Positions 46,101-53,825 are shown, numbered from the stretch's first letter. The stretch: DNA of 64,000 bases from Flavobacterium urocaniciphilum (GCF_900110615.1 NZ_FOEI01000003.1:222049-286048); one strand, 5' to 3'. Made by a program: numbers and translations. The notes: generated from the sequence alone by a model not told the origin.

Positions 46101-46546
46101 AAATACAACAATTTTCGCAAGAGCAAATTAATGAATTAGATAAAGCAGGCGAAATAACAATTGTTAGTTCAGAAAAAAGTATTACTTTAACAATCGAAGA
46201 TGTTGAGATTTCTTCTCAAGATATTCCAGGTTGGTTAGTAGCCAATTCTAACGGAATTACGGTTGCTTTAGATATTACAATTTCTGAAGAATTACGTAAG
46301 GAAGGAATAGCAAGAGAGTTAGTCAACAGAATTCAAAATATTCGTAAGGATTCTGGTTTTGAAGTTACAGATAAAATTACCGTTCAAATTCAAAACAACG
46401 AAATTATTGAACAAGCGGTCATCGCAAATGAATCGTACATAAAGTCAGAAACACTTACAAATGAATTAGTTTTTGTACCAGAAATTAAAAATGGTACGGA
46501 AATTGAGTTTGATGAACTAGAAACAATAATTTTAATTTCTAAATAG
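43145..46546 (+). CDS. ileS: Isoleucine-tRNA ligase
   Basis: 1133 residues from ATG 43145; the frame opens 23 codons earlier at 43076, but that leader runs over promoter and repeat sequence and is not conserved-looking. It charges tRNA-Ile with isoleucine and edits valine. The HIGH-type motif reads GIHH (about 57-60, in SANGLPGIHHVMARAIKD), and KMSKR is at about 682. The CP1 editing domain lies between them (about 200-410), and the anticodon-binding and C-terminal parts follow. The length is that of the longer, eukaryote-like IleS class found in Bacteroidota. No T-box leader was seen. The TraR-like gene follows after 54 bases. Confidence 0.98.
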   Translation: MNTKFTEYKGLDLPTVASEVLDFWKKNNIFDKSVTTREGNQPYVFFEGPPSANGLPGIHHVMARAIKDIFCRYKTQKGFQVKRKAGWDTHGLPVELGTEKELGITKEDIGKTISVTEYNEACKRTVMRYTDVWNDLTEKMGYWVDMEDPYVTYKSKYMESVWWLLKQIYTKDLLYKGYTIQPYSPKAGTGLSSHEVNQPGSYRDVTDTTIVAQFKALEETLPNFLQGFGTIHFLAWTTTPWTLPSNTALTVGPKIDYVLVKTFNQYTFEPINIILAKNLVGKQFGGKYFVAETEEDFANYKSEDKKIPYQILTEAKGADLVGIRYEQLLPWALPYQTPENAFRVISGDFVTTEDGTGIVHTAPTFGADDAKVAKEATPEVPPMLVLDENGNAVPLVDLQGKFIKGLGVYSEKYVKNEYYNDGEAPEKSVDVEIAILLKEENKAFKVEKYVHSYPHCWRTDKPILYYPLDSWFIKVTEIKDRMFDLNETINWKPKATGEGRFGNWLKNANDWNLSRSRYWGIPLPLWRNDEGTETICIGSVEELYNEIEKAIAAGFMTENPYKGFEIGNMEESNYDLVDLHKNIVDTIVLVSQSGKPMKRESDLIDVWFDSGAMPYAQWHYPFENKALIEENKAFPADFIAEGVDQTRGWFYTLHAIGTLVFDKVAYKNVVSNGLVLDKNGQKMSKRLGNAVDPFTTLAEYGPDATRWYMISNANPWDNLKFDIEGVAEVRRKFFGTLYNTYSFFALYANIDGFTYSEAEVPLAERPEIDRWILSELNTLIQQVDEAYADYEPTRATRVISDFVQENLSNWYVRLCRRRFWKGEYAQDKIAAYQTLYTCLETVAKLSAPVAPFFMDKLYKDLNATTNKESFESIHLANFPVSVENFVDKSLESRMQKAQTISSLVLSLRKKEMIKVRQPLQRVMIPVLDEVFKSEILAVADLIKAEVNVKEIELLDDASGVLVKQIKPNFKALGPRFGKDMGLIAKEIQQFSQEQINELDKAGEITIVSSEKSITLTIEDVEISSQDIPGWLVANSNGITVALDITISEELRKEGIARELVNRIQNIRKDSGFEVTDKITVQIQNNEIIEQAVIANESYIKSETLTNELVFVPEIKNGTEIEFDELETIILISK

Positions 46547-46600
46547 GGAAACCTACATTGGTTGTAGTCCCTAAATGGAAATAACTAAAACTAATGAATT

Positions 46601-46981
46601 ATGGTAGAGGAAAAAATAAGATTCTCTGACGCTGAATTAGCAGAATTTAAAGAATTAATTCAATCGAAATTAGAAAAAGCTAAAAACGATTTAGATTTAA
46701 TCAAAAGTGCTTACTTAAATGACTTAAATAACGGAACAGATGATACATCTCCAACATTTAAAGCTTTTGAAGAAGGAAGCGAAACGATGTCTAAAGAAGC
46801 GAATTCGCAATTAGCTATTCGTCAAGAAAAATTCATTCGTGATTTAAAAAATGCTTTAATTCGTATCGAAAACAAAACCTATGGTATTTGTAAAGTAACA
46901 GGTAAATTAATCAATAAAGACAGATTAAAACTTGTTCCTCATGCAACCATGAGTATTGAAGCAAAAAACATGCAACGTTAA
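46601..46981 (+). CDS. TraR/DksA-like protein with incomplete zinc finger
   Basis: 126 residues. A helical coiled-coil N-terminal part (about 8-95) is followed by the DksA-type C-terminal segment IENKTYGICKVTGKLINKDR and VPHATMSIEAKNMQ. DksA/TraR proteins bind the RNA polymerase secondary channel. The usual four zinc-binding Cys are not all present: only the Cys in GICKVTG remains. This seems to be the normal state in Bacteroidota homologues as I recall them, so zinc binding is doubtful. It lies 54 bp after ileS with no terminator between and has a strong terminator after it. Confidence 0.9.
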   Translation: MVEEKIRFSDAELAEFKELIQSKLEKAKNDLDLIKSAYLNDLNNGTDDTSPTFKAFEEGSETMSKEANSQLAIRQEKFIRDLKNALIRIENKTYGICKVTGKLINKDRLKLVPHATMSIEAKNMQR

Positions 46982-47001
46982 AAATCGTTAATATTGATAA
47001 T

Positions 47002-47029
47002 AACGCTCCTTTTGGAGCGTTTTTTTTTA
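47002..47029 (+). terminator. Terminator after the TraR-like gene
   Basis: AACGCTCC (47002-47009), a TTTT loop, and GGAGCGTT (47014-47021) are followed by a T run. Confidence 0.92.
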
Positions 47030-47039
47030 ATAAAAAAAC

Positions 47040-47047
47040 TACTTTTG
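47040..47047 (+). promoter_or_regulatory. lspA -7 box, TACTTTTG
   Basis: TACTTTTG matches TAnnTTTG and lies 17 bases before the lspA ATG. The upstream region is the preceding terminator and its T tract. Confidence 0.6.
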
Positions 47048-47064
47048 TAAAAAATTTAAAAAGA

Positions 47065-47655
47065 ATGACTGTTAAAAAGGCTTATATATTTATTTTCCTA
47101 ATTATACTAATCGATCAAATTTCTAAAGTATACGTAAAAACAAATTTTATACTTCATGAAGAAGTATCTGTGTTTAGTTGGTTTAAAATTTTGTTTGTTG
47201 AAAACGAAGGTATGGCTTGGGGCGCTCAATTACCTGGCGAATATGGTAAATTGGCCTTAACGGTTTTTAGAATATTAATTTCACCAGTTATCATGTGGTG
47301 GCTTTGGGATTCAATTAAAAAAGAACAATCTAAGTTTTTAATTGTAGCTATTTGTTTAATTTTAGCTGGAGCTTTAGGAAATTTAATTGATTCAATTTTT
47401 TACGGTGTAATGTTTAACGATAGTGGCGCTCAAGTAGCAACTATTTTTTCTAACGAACCTTATGGAAGATTACTTTATGGAAACGTAGTTGATATGTTCT
47501 ATTTTCCAATTTGGAAAGGCGATTTACCAGAATGGTTACCAATTGTTGGCGGAAAACCTTTTACTTTTTTCAATGCTATTTTTAATGTTGCCGATGTGGC
47601 CATTTCAACTGGTTTCGGGATTTTAATCGTATTTAATAAAAAATGTTTTAAATAA
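47065..47655 (+). CDS. lspA: Lipoprotein signal peptidase (signal peptidase II)
   Basis: 196 residues, four membrane helices. The catalytic aspartates are in ALGNLIDSIFYG (about 114) and FNVADVAISTGF (about 177), the conserved LspA boxes. It cleaves the signal peptide of diacylglyceryl-modified prolipoproteins in the inner membrane. The loop between the two boxes (about 120-160) is longer than in E. coli LspA, which I recall as usual in Bacteroidota. Many lipoproteins in this window are its likely substrates. It has its own -7 box at 47040-47047. Confidence 0.96.
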   Translation: MTVKKAYIFIFLIILIDQISKVYVKTNFILHEEVSVFSWFKILFVENEGMAWGAQLPGEYGKLALTVFRILISPVIMWWLWDSIKKEQSKFLIVAICLILAGALGNLIDSIFYGVMFNDSGAQVATIFSNEPYGRLLYGNVVDMFYFPIWKGDLPEWLPIVGGKPFTFFNAIFNVADVAISTGFGILIVFNKKCFK

Positions 47656-47730
47656 GATTTTACTTTTACTTTGTTTTAAATCTTGATTTATTAGTTTTTT
47701 AATTGTTAAAATTTAACAATTTTTATGGAT

Positions 47731-47769
47731 TTGCCGTAACGTTTTTTTTTTTTTTTCATTTTAGATTTG
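47731..47769 (+). promoter_or_regulatory. Promoter region with a 15-T tract between -33 and -7 elements
   Basis: TAGATTTG (47762-47769) matches TAnnTTTG. TTG at 47731-47733 lies 28 bp upstream, and the spacer holds a run of 15 Ts (47742-47756). The optimal spacing is about 17-23 bp, so length changes in the run could switch the promoter. The leader to the ATG at 47837 is about 60 bases. Confidence 0.5.
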
Positions 47770-47836
47770 TAGTTCAAATTTCTCGAGAATAATTTGAAAC
47801 AAAAATTATAATAAGTACCTAAACTAATAATTTATT

Positions 47837-48649
47837 ATGAAAAATATTTTTTTAAATTTTATTATATTATTTTCAATATGTTCTTTTTCACAAAATAGAA
47901 AAATGAATATTTCGAGTAACAATAATGAGATTTCAATTTTAATTAATCAGGATGAAAAGAATATTGAGAACTATATTATTCAATTTGAAGAATCATCTGT
48001 ATTAAAATTAGAGGGAGAATACACTGATTTTCAAATTATTTTTGATTTGAAAAATAAACAATTAAACATAAAAATTTCTGATAAAATTTATTATTTTATT
48101 ATTGATAGAAAAATATCCAATGAGAATTTTTATTCTTGTATAGGTTTAAGTAAAAGAATAGGTGATTTTGAAATTAAAAAAGGGAATAGTAACACTTCTT
48201 TTTTTGATTTAAACATTAATAAATTATCTTCTAATAATTCAACTTTAAGTATGTCTTGTACTAGTGGAGGTACAGGTGCTACGGAATGTTCTGTAAATTC
48301 TACAATAGGTCCAGTAAGCACCGGTTGTCAAGTGTCGTGTGGCACAGGTTATTATGCTTGTTGTAATGATGATACTACAGTTTGTAAATGCATTGCAAAG
48401 TCAAAATCTATTTCACAAGAGAGATTTTCATTAATGATTAATCCTACAAAAGATCTAATTAAATTTGAAGGCTCTAATTTTGCAAAGCATAAAATAAGAA
48501 TTTTTAATATGAATGGTGAAATGTTTATAGATAATATTGTTTTAACTAATGAAATCAATATTTCTAAATTAACACCTAATATTTATATATATCATATTTA
48601 TGATGAAAATGGCTATGAACAAGAAGGTAAATTGATTATTAAAAACTAA
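47837..48649 (+). CDS. Cysteine-rich T9SS-exported protein of unknown function
   Basis: 270 residues. A signal peptide ends at CSFSQ (about residue 19). Residues 20-130 are a soluble domain rich in Ile, Asn and Lys. Residues about 138-188 form a dense Cys-rich module with ten or so cysteines, including GGTGATECSVNS, GCQVSCGTGYYACC and CKCIAK. The C-terminus (about 195-270) resembles a type A T9SS sorting domain (SLMINPTKDLIKFEG ... KLIIKN). The base composition is markedly A+T-rich, unlike its neighbours. I have a memory of similar GGxGAxxCS..GYYACC modules in other Bacteroidota proteins, but no named family. It is possibly disulfide-stabilised outside the cell. Confidence 0.78.
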   Translation: MKNIFLNFIILFSICSFSQNRKMNISSNNNEISILINQDEKNIENYIIQFEESSVLKLEGEYTDFQIIFDLKNKQLNIKISDKIYYFIIDRKISNENFYSCIGLSKRIGDFEIKKGNSNTSFFDLNINKLSSNNSTLSMSCTSGGTGATECSVNSTIGPVSTGCQVSCGTGYYACCNDDTTVCKCIAKSKSISQERFSLMINPTKDLIKFEGSNFAKHKIRIFNMNGEMFIDNIVLTNEINISKLTPNIYIYHIYDENGYEQEGKLIIKN

Positions 48650-48803
48650 TTATTTTTGCAAAAATTATTCAATTCTAAAATTTGAAATTAAATCTTCTGC
48701 CAATAGTTTTTTTAAAAAGTTGCTTCAAAATATTTAGGCGCAATTTGAGCTGCAGTTGCAGTTTATGAATTTGGAAATTGTATGAATTATTGGTAATATA
48801 AAA
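48650..48803. other. Intergenic stretch, no feature recognised
   Basis: These 154 A+T-rich bases between the Cys-rich gene and the small membrane protein gene hold no convincing promoter, terminator or repeat. Confidence 0.4.
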
Positions 48804-48980
48804 ATGAAAAAAACAAACTTAATTATTTTGATAGGATTATTAATAATCGGTTTTATTACAGAAGTTATTAATGGGAAAATTTACATCTATAATACATTTG
48901 ATATAATTAAAATATGTATTATTTCATTATGTTTAATTTTTGCTTTGTTGCATTATAAAGATTCTAAAAAAAATTTATAA
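48804..48980 (+). CDS. Small membrane protein, 58 residues
   Basis: ATG at 48804, stop ending at 48980. The start is MKKTNLIILIGLLIIGFITE; a middle hydrophilic segment follows, then a second hydrophobic segment, IIKICIISLCLIFALLHY, and a basic tail (KDSKKNL). Two membrane helices with a positive end is a plausible small-protein design. It has the same low G+C as the upstream Cys-rich gene and precedes a strong terminator at 48994-49028. It is not assigned to a family. Its short length makes it less certain. Confidence 0.5.
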   Translation: MKKTNLIILIGLLIIGFITEVINGKIYIYNTFDIIKICIISLCLIFALLHYKDSKKNL

Positions 48981-48993
48981 ATAGTTACTTAAC

Positions 48994-49028
48994 AAAAAAG
49001 CCGATTGAATTTCAATCGGCTTTTTTTA
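48994..49028. terminator. Bidirectional terminator between the small membrane gene and the M1 peptidase
   Basis: AAAAAGCCGATTGAA (48995-49009) pairs with TTCAATCGGCTTTTT (49011-49025); A and T runs on both sides serve both strands. Confidence 0.9.
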
Positions 49029-49030
49029 TT

Positions 49031-50908
49031 TTATGGTTGTTTCGGATATTTTACATTATCCTCTTTTTTCACATCAGCCATTAAATTACTTGGGTCGATT
49101 ACAATAATTTTAATACCACCTTTTTCTTTTGGTGTTTCAAAAGTATATGTCGGATGAGCCCAATCCCAACCATTTAAAACAGTTCTTTTAAGATGTGTAT
49201 ATGGATTTGGTTTTTCCCAACGCATTAACGTATTCGGAATATAGAAATATTCTTTATCTCCATTACTGTATTCTACCACTACATCAATAGGCATTGGCAT
49301 TCTGCCTTTTCTTTCTAAAGTGATTTTGTTATTTTCAACCGATTTAATGCTATAATCTATTGTATTGGTAGTTTGTGTCCATTCGTTTAAATACCAGTCT
49401 AAATTCGCTCCAGAAACCTTCTCAGCGGTTCTTTTAATGTCATTTGGAGTTGGATGCGTGAATTTATAATCGGCATAATACTTTTTAATTGTTTTTTCAA
49501 GGTTTTCCTGACCGATGATATATCCTAATTGAGCTAAAAAGATTTCCCCTTTGCTATACGCTCCAATACCATACGATTGATTTAAATCATAACGATCAGC
49601 ATGTGTCGTTAATGGTTGTTCTTTTCCAGAATTTGCTACAAAAACATAATTACTGTACGAATCGGCAAACGGACTTTCCGGTTCTTTTGGAGGTAAAATT
49701 TCATTCATGGCTAAATCAGATATGAAAGTCGTAAATCCTTCATCCATCCAACAATGTTTCGATTCGTTAGTAGCTAAAATATGTTGAAACCAACTGTGTG
49801 CAAACTCGTGTGCCGTTACACCAACTAAACTTCCATAACTTCTGTTACCTGTAATTAAAGTACACATAGCATATTCCATACCACCATCACCACCTTGAAT
49901 TACCGAATATTGTTTGTACGGATACGTTCCAACATGCTTGTTGAAATACGCTAATAATTCAGCTGTTTTTGGTTGCATTTTTTTCCAATTCTCTATATTT
50001 TCTTTCTTGTTTTTATAGAAGAAATGCAATTCTGTATCGTTTTCACCCATAATTTTATCATGAATGTATTCGGCATCAGCTCCCCAAGCAAAATCGTGCA
50101 CATTTGGTGCTACAAAATGCCAAGTCAGCGTTTTTGTTTTCTTTGGATATTTCACTACTACACCTGCATCTTCATACCCTTTTCCAATTTCATTTTTATT
50201 TTGAAGGTATCCTGTTGAACCAATAGTATACTCTTTATCAATTGTAATGTTCACATCAAAATTTCCCCAAACACCGTGAAATTCTCTAGCAATATAAGTA
50301 TCTGCATGCCAACCTTCGAAATCATATTCAGCCATTTTTGGATACCATTGCGTCATTGAAAGCGCCACGTTTTCTTCAGAATTTCTACCTGAACGACGAA
50401 TTTGTAACGGCACTTGACCATCAAAATCTAAGGTAAAATTAGTAGATGATTTTGGTAAAATAGCTTGTGGTAACGTAACTTCTAAAACTGTTCCAACCAC
50501 TCTTGTTTGAGCAACCATTCCGTTTTGTTTAAAGTTCGATACATTTAAATAGCCAATTTCATTTGGTTTCAACGTGCTGATTTTACTTTCTTTTACTTCT
50601 TTGTTTTCTTTCATGAATTTACGAACCATACGTTTGTCTGGATCGGCAATAGTTTGTAAACGTAAATCCATTGCGCTTCCGGGTTGGAAAGCATTATTGT
50701 ATAAATGGAAAAACACTTTTTTCAAGGTGTCAGGTGAATTATTAGTATACGCTAATTCCTGATTTCCTTTGTATTGGTATTTTTTTACATCCATATTCAC
50801 GTTCATTTTATAATCAACGTGTTGTTGCCAATACCCAGGATTTGGATTGTTTTGAGCAAATGAAAATCCAACAGTTAGGATAAACAAATTGGTAATTAAT
50901 TTTTTCAT
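49031..50908 (-). CDS. M1 family zinc aminopeptidase, secreted
   Basis: 625 residues. A signal peptide ends at GFSFAQ. An N-terminal beta-sandwich (about 30-255) precedes the catalytic thermolysin-like domain. The zinc motif HEFAHSW (from H367) with E390 in the HCWMDEGFTTF helix gives HExxH-x18-E. The exopeptidase motif GGMEYAM (342-348) replaces the more common GxMEN. It is expected to cleave N-terminal residues from peptides in the periplasm or outside. The end near the stop codon is Lys/Pro-rich. The gene's -7 box lies inside the hairpin that ends the upstream subtilase gene. Confidence 0.95.
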   Translation of the reverse strand: MKKLITNLFILTVGFSFAQNNPNPGYWQQHVDYKMNVNMDVKKYQYKGNQELAYTNNSPDTLKKVFFHLYNNAFQPGSAMDLRLQTIADPDKRMVRKFMKENKEVKESKISTLKPNEIGYLNVSNFKQNGMVAQTRVVGTVLEVTLPQAILPKSSTNFTLDFDGQVPLQIRRSGRNSEENVALSMTQWYPKMAEYDFEGWHADTYIAREFHGVWGNFDVNITIDKEYTIGSTGYLQNKNEIGKGYEDAGVVVKYPKKTKTLTWHFVAPNVHDFAWGADAEYIHDKIMGENDTELHFFYKNKKENIENWKKMQPKTAELLAYFNKHVGTYPYKQYSVIQGGDGGMEYAMCTLITGNRSYGSLVGVTAHEFAHSWFQHILATNESKHCWMDEGFTTFISDLAMNEILPPKEPESPFADSYSNYVFVANSGKEQPLTTHADRYDLNQSYGIGAYSKGEIFLAQLGYIIGQENLEKTIKKYYADYKFTHPTPNDIKRTAEKVSGANLDWYLNEWTQTTNTIDYSIKSVENNKITLERKGRMPMPIDVVVEYSNGDKEYFYIPNTLMRWEKPNPYTHLKRTVLNGWDWAHPTYTFETPKEKGGIKIIVIDPSNLMADVKKEDNVKYPKQP

Positions 50909-50932
50909 GCGTTTGAATTTGGTATAAATAAG

Positions 50933-50976
50933 AAAACCACAAAGATAAACGGGAAGTTCAAACTTTGTGGTTTTTT
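50933..50976 (-). terminator. Terminator after the subtilase gene
   Basis: AAAACCACAAAG (50933-50944) pairs with CTTTGTGGTTTT (50963-50974). On the minus strand only a weak T-rich tail follows the stem, so termination may be partial. Confidence 0.65.
50940..50947 (-). promoter_or_regulatory. M1 peptidase -7 box, TATCTTTG
   Basis: The minus strand reads TATCTTTG (plus CAAAGATA), a match to TAnnTTTG, 32 bases upstream of the start. It overlaps one arm and the loop of the terminator hairpin. Confidence 0.5.
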
Positions 50977-50991
50977 AACTATTTTATAAGA

Positions 50992-52590
50992 CTATTTTTT
51001 AGCCATTTTTTCTGCCATTATTAAAGCATTGTAAGCATTTACAATTTTTCCAGTTTTTGAAACATCTGAAAAAGAAGCTTTATGCTTGTCTTCACCTACA
51101 GAAATCGTGTTGCTTAAAGAAGTTCCACTTTCCATTATAATTTGTTTCACTTGATTTGCTGTTAAACTTGGATAGTACGAACGAATTAAAGCAGCAACAC
51201 CAGCTACGTTTGGAGAAGCCATAGATGTTCCTTGTAAATATTCGTATGTATTTAATGGAGTTGTTGCATAAATTTTCATACCTGGAGCAAAAATATCTAC
51301 ATTGTTTTTTCCGTAGTTAGAAAAACCAGCAACCATTTTACTACCATAATCTACATTTAATGCTCCAATGATTAAAACATTATTAGCAAATTCTGGTTCG
51401 TTATTGTATGAATCTGTTGGGAATTTGTTTTCTTTATCTAAATCTTTAGAATCGTTACCCGCTGCAAAAATTACTAAAACATCTTTTGAAGCTGCATATT
51501 TAATTGCATCAACTACCCAAGAAGAGTGTTGAGAAAAATATTTTCCAAATGAACCATTAATAACTTTAGCACCATTATCTACTGCATAACGAATACCTAA
51601 AGCGATATCTTTATCGTACTCATCACCATTTGGTACTGCACGAACAGCCATAATTGCAACATTGTTTGCTACACCATCACCACCTTTTTTGTTTCCTCTT
51701 ACTTGAGCAACAATTCCGGCAACGTGCGTTCCGTGTTTAGCTTCTTTTGGCTCTGGACCAACAACATTATTGTTACCGTATTTAGTATCTTTTATGTCGT
51801 CCGGATTATCACCAACAATTTTTCTTCCATCGAAATCTACATTTAAATTGTAGTTTAATTGACCATAAACATAATCTTTAAAGCCTTCAATTTCTTTGTC
51901 GAATTCCGCTTTAGTCATACCTGTTAAAATTTGAGAATACATAGCTTTAGCTTGTAACACACTTTGGTCTGTACTTTCAATTTTTTTAATATCTTCTAAG
52001 GTATAATTGTCTTTTTTCAAATGATTTTTAAGCGCTTTATCAGCATTTAAAATCATGTCTAATTGCTGTTTTTCACCTTGTAAATTTTGAAGTTCTTCAT
52101 CTAATTGTGCTTTCGCTTTATCGTAATCAGGAGTACCTGGTCCTTTTTTTACAATACGTGTCATTTCTAATTGTTCATGAACAGCATCTCCTAAGAAATT
52201 CCAACCATGAATATCATCTACATATCCGTTTTTATCATCGTCAATTTTATTTCCAGCGATTTCTTTTGGATTGGTCCAGATTACCGATTTTAAATCTTCA
52301 TGATTAATATCTACTCCAGAATCAACGATTCCAACAATAACTTTCTGACCTTTTTTCCCTTTTAGTAATTCAGCATATGCTTTATCTACACTCATTCCAG
52401 GAACCGTGTCTTTAGTTAAATCTAAATGCGACCATCTTTGTAAATCTTTTTCCGCTAAAGGAGTAGTTTTTAAAGGCATTTTGTCAATATTTTCAACTGG
52501 AGTTGAAACCATTTTAGATGCCGATCCACAACCAACTAAAGCCAATGCTAATGCTGATGATAGATATAAAGGTTTGATTCTTAAATTCAT
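50992..52590 (-). CDS. S8 family serine peptidase (subtilase lipoprotein)
   Basis: 532 residues. The lipoprotein signal peptide ends at LVGCGS (Cys about 21). The triad is D90 (VGIVDSGVD), H286 (KHGTHVAGIVA) and S456 (GTSMASPNVAG). The Asp-His spacing of about 195 residues is far larger than the 30-60 usual in subtilases: a mainly helical insertion (about 130-250) separates the two. The catalytic core is otherwise complete, with FAAGND as the oxyanion region. It is probably a membrane-anchored periplasmic or surface protease. There is no T9SS sorting domain. Confidence 0.95.
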   Translation of the reverse strand: MNLRIKPLYLSSALALALVGCGSASKMVSTPVENIDKMPLKTTPLAEKDLQRWSHLDLTKDTVPGMSVDKAYAELLKGKKGQKVIVGIVDSGVDINHEDLKSVIWTNPKEIAGNKIDDDKNGYVDDIHGWNFLGDAVHEQLEMTRIVKKGPGTPDYDKAKAQLDEELQNLQGEKQQLDMILNADKALKNHLKKDNYTLEDIKKIESTDQSVLQAKAMYSQILTGMTKAEFDKEIEGFKDYVYGQLNYNLNVDFDGRKIVGDNPDDIKDTKYGNNNVVGPEPKEAKHGTHVAGIVAQVRGNKKGGDGVANNVAIMAVRAVPNGDEYDKDIALGIRYAVDNGAKVINGSFGKYFSQHSSWVVDAIKYAASKDVLVIFAAGNDSKDLDKENKFPTDSYNNEPEFANNVLIIGALNVDYGSKMVAGFSNYGKNNVDIFAPGMKIYATTPLNTYEYLQGTSMASPNVAGVAALIRSYYPSLTANQVKQIIMESGTSLSNTISVGEDKHKASFSDVSKTGKIVNAYNALIMAEKMAKK

Positions 52591-52656
52591 ACGATTAAAT
52601 TTTAATTTTTGATTTGTAAGTATTATTTGGTTTGTGTTACATTATTTAACATTTTT

Positions 52657-53514
52657 TTAAAAAATATCTTCACAAGAGAAGACTTCTTTCAATCGAACAC
52701 CTTTTTCTGTTCGCTCTACTGTAATGATTTGATTATGCGCATCGTGTTCTAAAAACAAATAGTAATTGTTATCAGCGGCAGCATTCATAAACTTTGCTTT
52801 TTCGTCTAAGGTTAATAGCGGACGCGTGTCGTAACCCATTACATACGGAATAGGAATATGACCTGCAGTGGGTAGTAAGTCGGCGCAAAATACAATAGTT
52901 TTTCCTTTATAATTGATGTGTGGTAACATTTGTTTTTCGGTATGACCATCGGCAAATAAAATATCAAAGCCTAATTCAGAATTTTTTAAAAAATCAGAAT
53001 CAGGTCTGTTAATGAATTTCAACTGACCGCTTTCTTGCATCGGAATGATGTTTTCATGTAAAAAAGAAGCTTTTTCACGAGAATTTGGTTTTGTAGCCCA
53101 TTCCCAATGGTTGTCGTTGGTCCAAAAAGAAGCATTTTTAAAAGCTACTTCGTAACCTGTTTTATCGGCATTCCAATTGACACTTCCACCACAATGGTCG
53201 AAATGTAAATGCGTCATAAAAACATCGGTAATATCATCACGATGAAATCCTGCATTTTTTAATGATTTATCTAAAGAATGATCGCCCCAAAGAGAATAAT
53301 AACCAAAAAATTTTTCGGATTGTTTAGTACCCATTCCGGTATCTATTAAAATAAGTTTGTTCCCTTCTTCAATTAACAAACAACGTGCCGCAATATCAAT
53401 TAAATTATTAGCATCTGCTGGATTGGTTTTGCTCCAAATTGTTTTAGGAACTACTCCAAACATGGCACCACCATCTAACTTAAAATTTCCTGCTTCTATT
53501 GGGTAAAGTTTCAT
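52657..53514 (-). CDS. Metallo-beta-lactamase-fold hydrolase
   Basis: 285 residues, no signal peptide. The MBL zinc motif HLHFDHCGG (about residues 106-114) is followed by further ligands in FADGHTEKQM (about 196), FCADLLPT and FLEHDAH. The domain layout resembles AHL-lactonase- or glyoxalase-II-like members, which hydrolyse ester or lactone bonds. The substrate is unknown. It stands alone, 66 bases upstream (in transcription direction) of the subtilase gene. No -7 box was recognised. Confidence 0.92.
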   Translation of the reverse strand: MKLYPIEAGNFKLDGGAMFGVVPKTIWSKTNPADANNLIDIAARCLLIEEGNKLILIDTGMGTKQSEKFFGYYSLWGDHSLDKSLKNAGFHRDDITDVFMTHLHFDHCGGSVNWNADKTGYEVAFKNASFWTNDNHWEWATKPNSREKASFLHENIIPMQESGQLKFINRPDSDFLKNSELGFDILFADGHTEKQMLPHINYKGKTIVFCADLLPTAGHIPIPYVMGYDTRPLLTLDEKAKFMNAAADNNYYLFLEHDAHNQIITVERTEKGVRLKEVFSCEDIF

Positions 53515-53689
53515 AACTAGTTTTTGTTCTGTTTAGTGTTGGTTTCATGACTATTTATTCTTGAATAATTTTCAATAAACAAACGATTTCAATAGTAATG
53601 ATTACACGTTTTTTTAATTTTTAGCCAAATTACAAAAATTTATATAAATTAAAACTATAGTCAAATAGTTATAAAAATGTTAGTAAATC
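53515..53689. other. A+T-rich intergenic region upstream of the suf promoter
   Basis: About 175 bases between the divergent MBL hydrolase and the suf promoter. A+T-rich, with no hairpin or repeat I can support. Confidence 0.4.
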
Positions 53690-53719
53690 TTGTAAAAAGC
53701 ATTTTATGGCTTATCTTTG
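53690..53719 (+). promoter_or_regulatory. suf operon promoter, TTG-N19-TATCTTTG
   Basis: TTG (53690-53692) and TATCTTTG (53712-53719) are separated by 19 bp, an ideal Flavobacterium promoter. It gives a leader of about 105 bases before sufA. Confidence 0.8.
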
Positions 53720-53780
53720 CAGTTAATTTAGACAAGTTTAAAATAAGACAAATATAAGGAACATTGAAACAATCTCAATA

Positions 53781-53825
53781 ATGAGTAGGGTTTGGTGTGA
53801 ATTAATTATAATAAATAATAACTAA
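53781..53825 (+). CDS. Possible 14-codon leader peptide before sufA
   Basis: A short ATG frame in the suf leader encodes MSRVWCELIIINNN and stops four bases before the sufA start. It contains one Trp and one Cys. No attenuator hairpin accompanies it, so it could be chance. Confidence 0.2.
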   Translation: MSRVWCELIIINNN

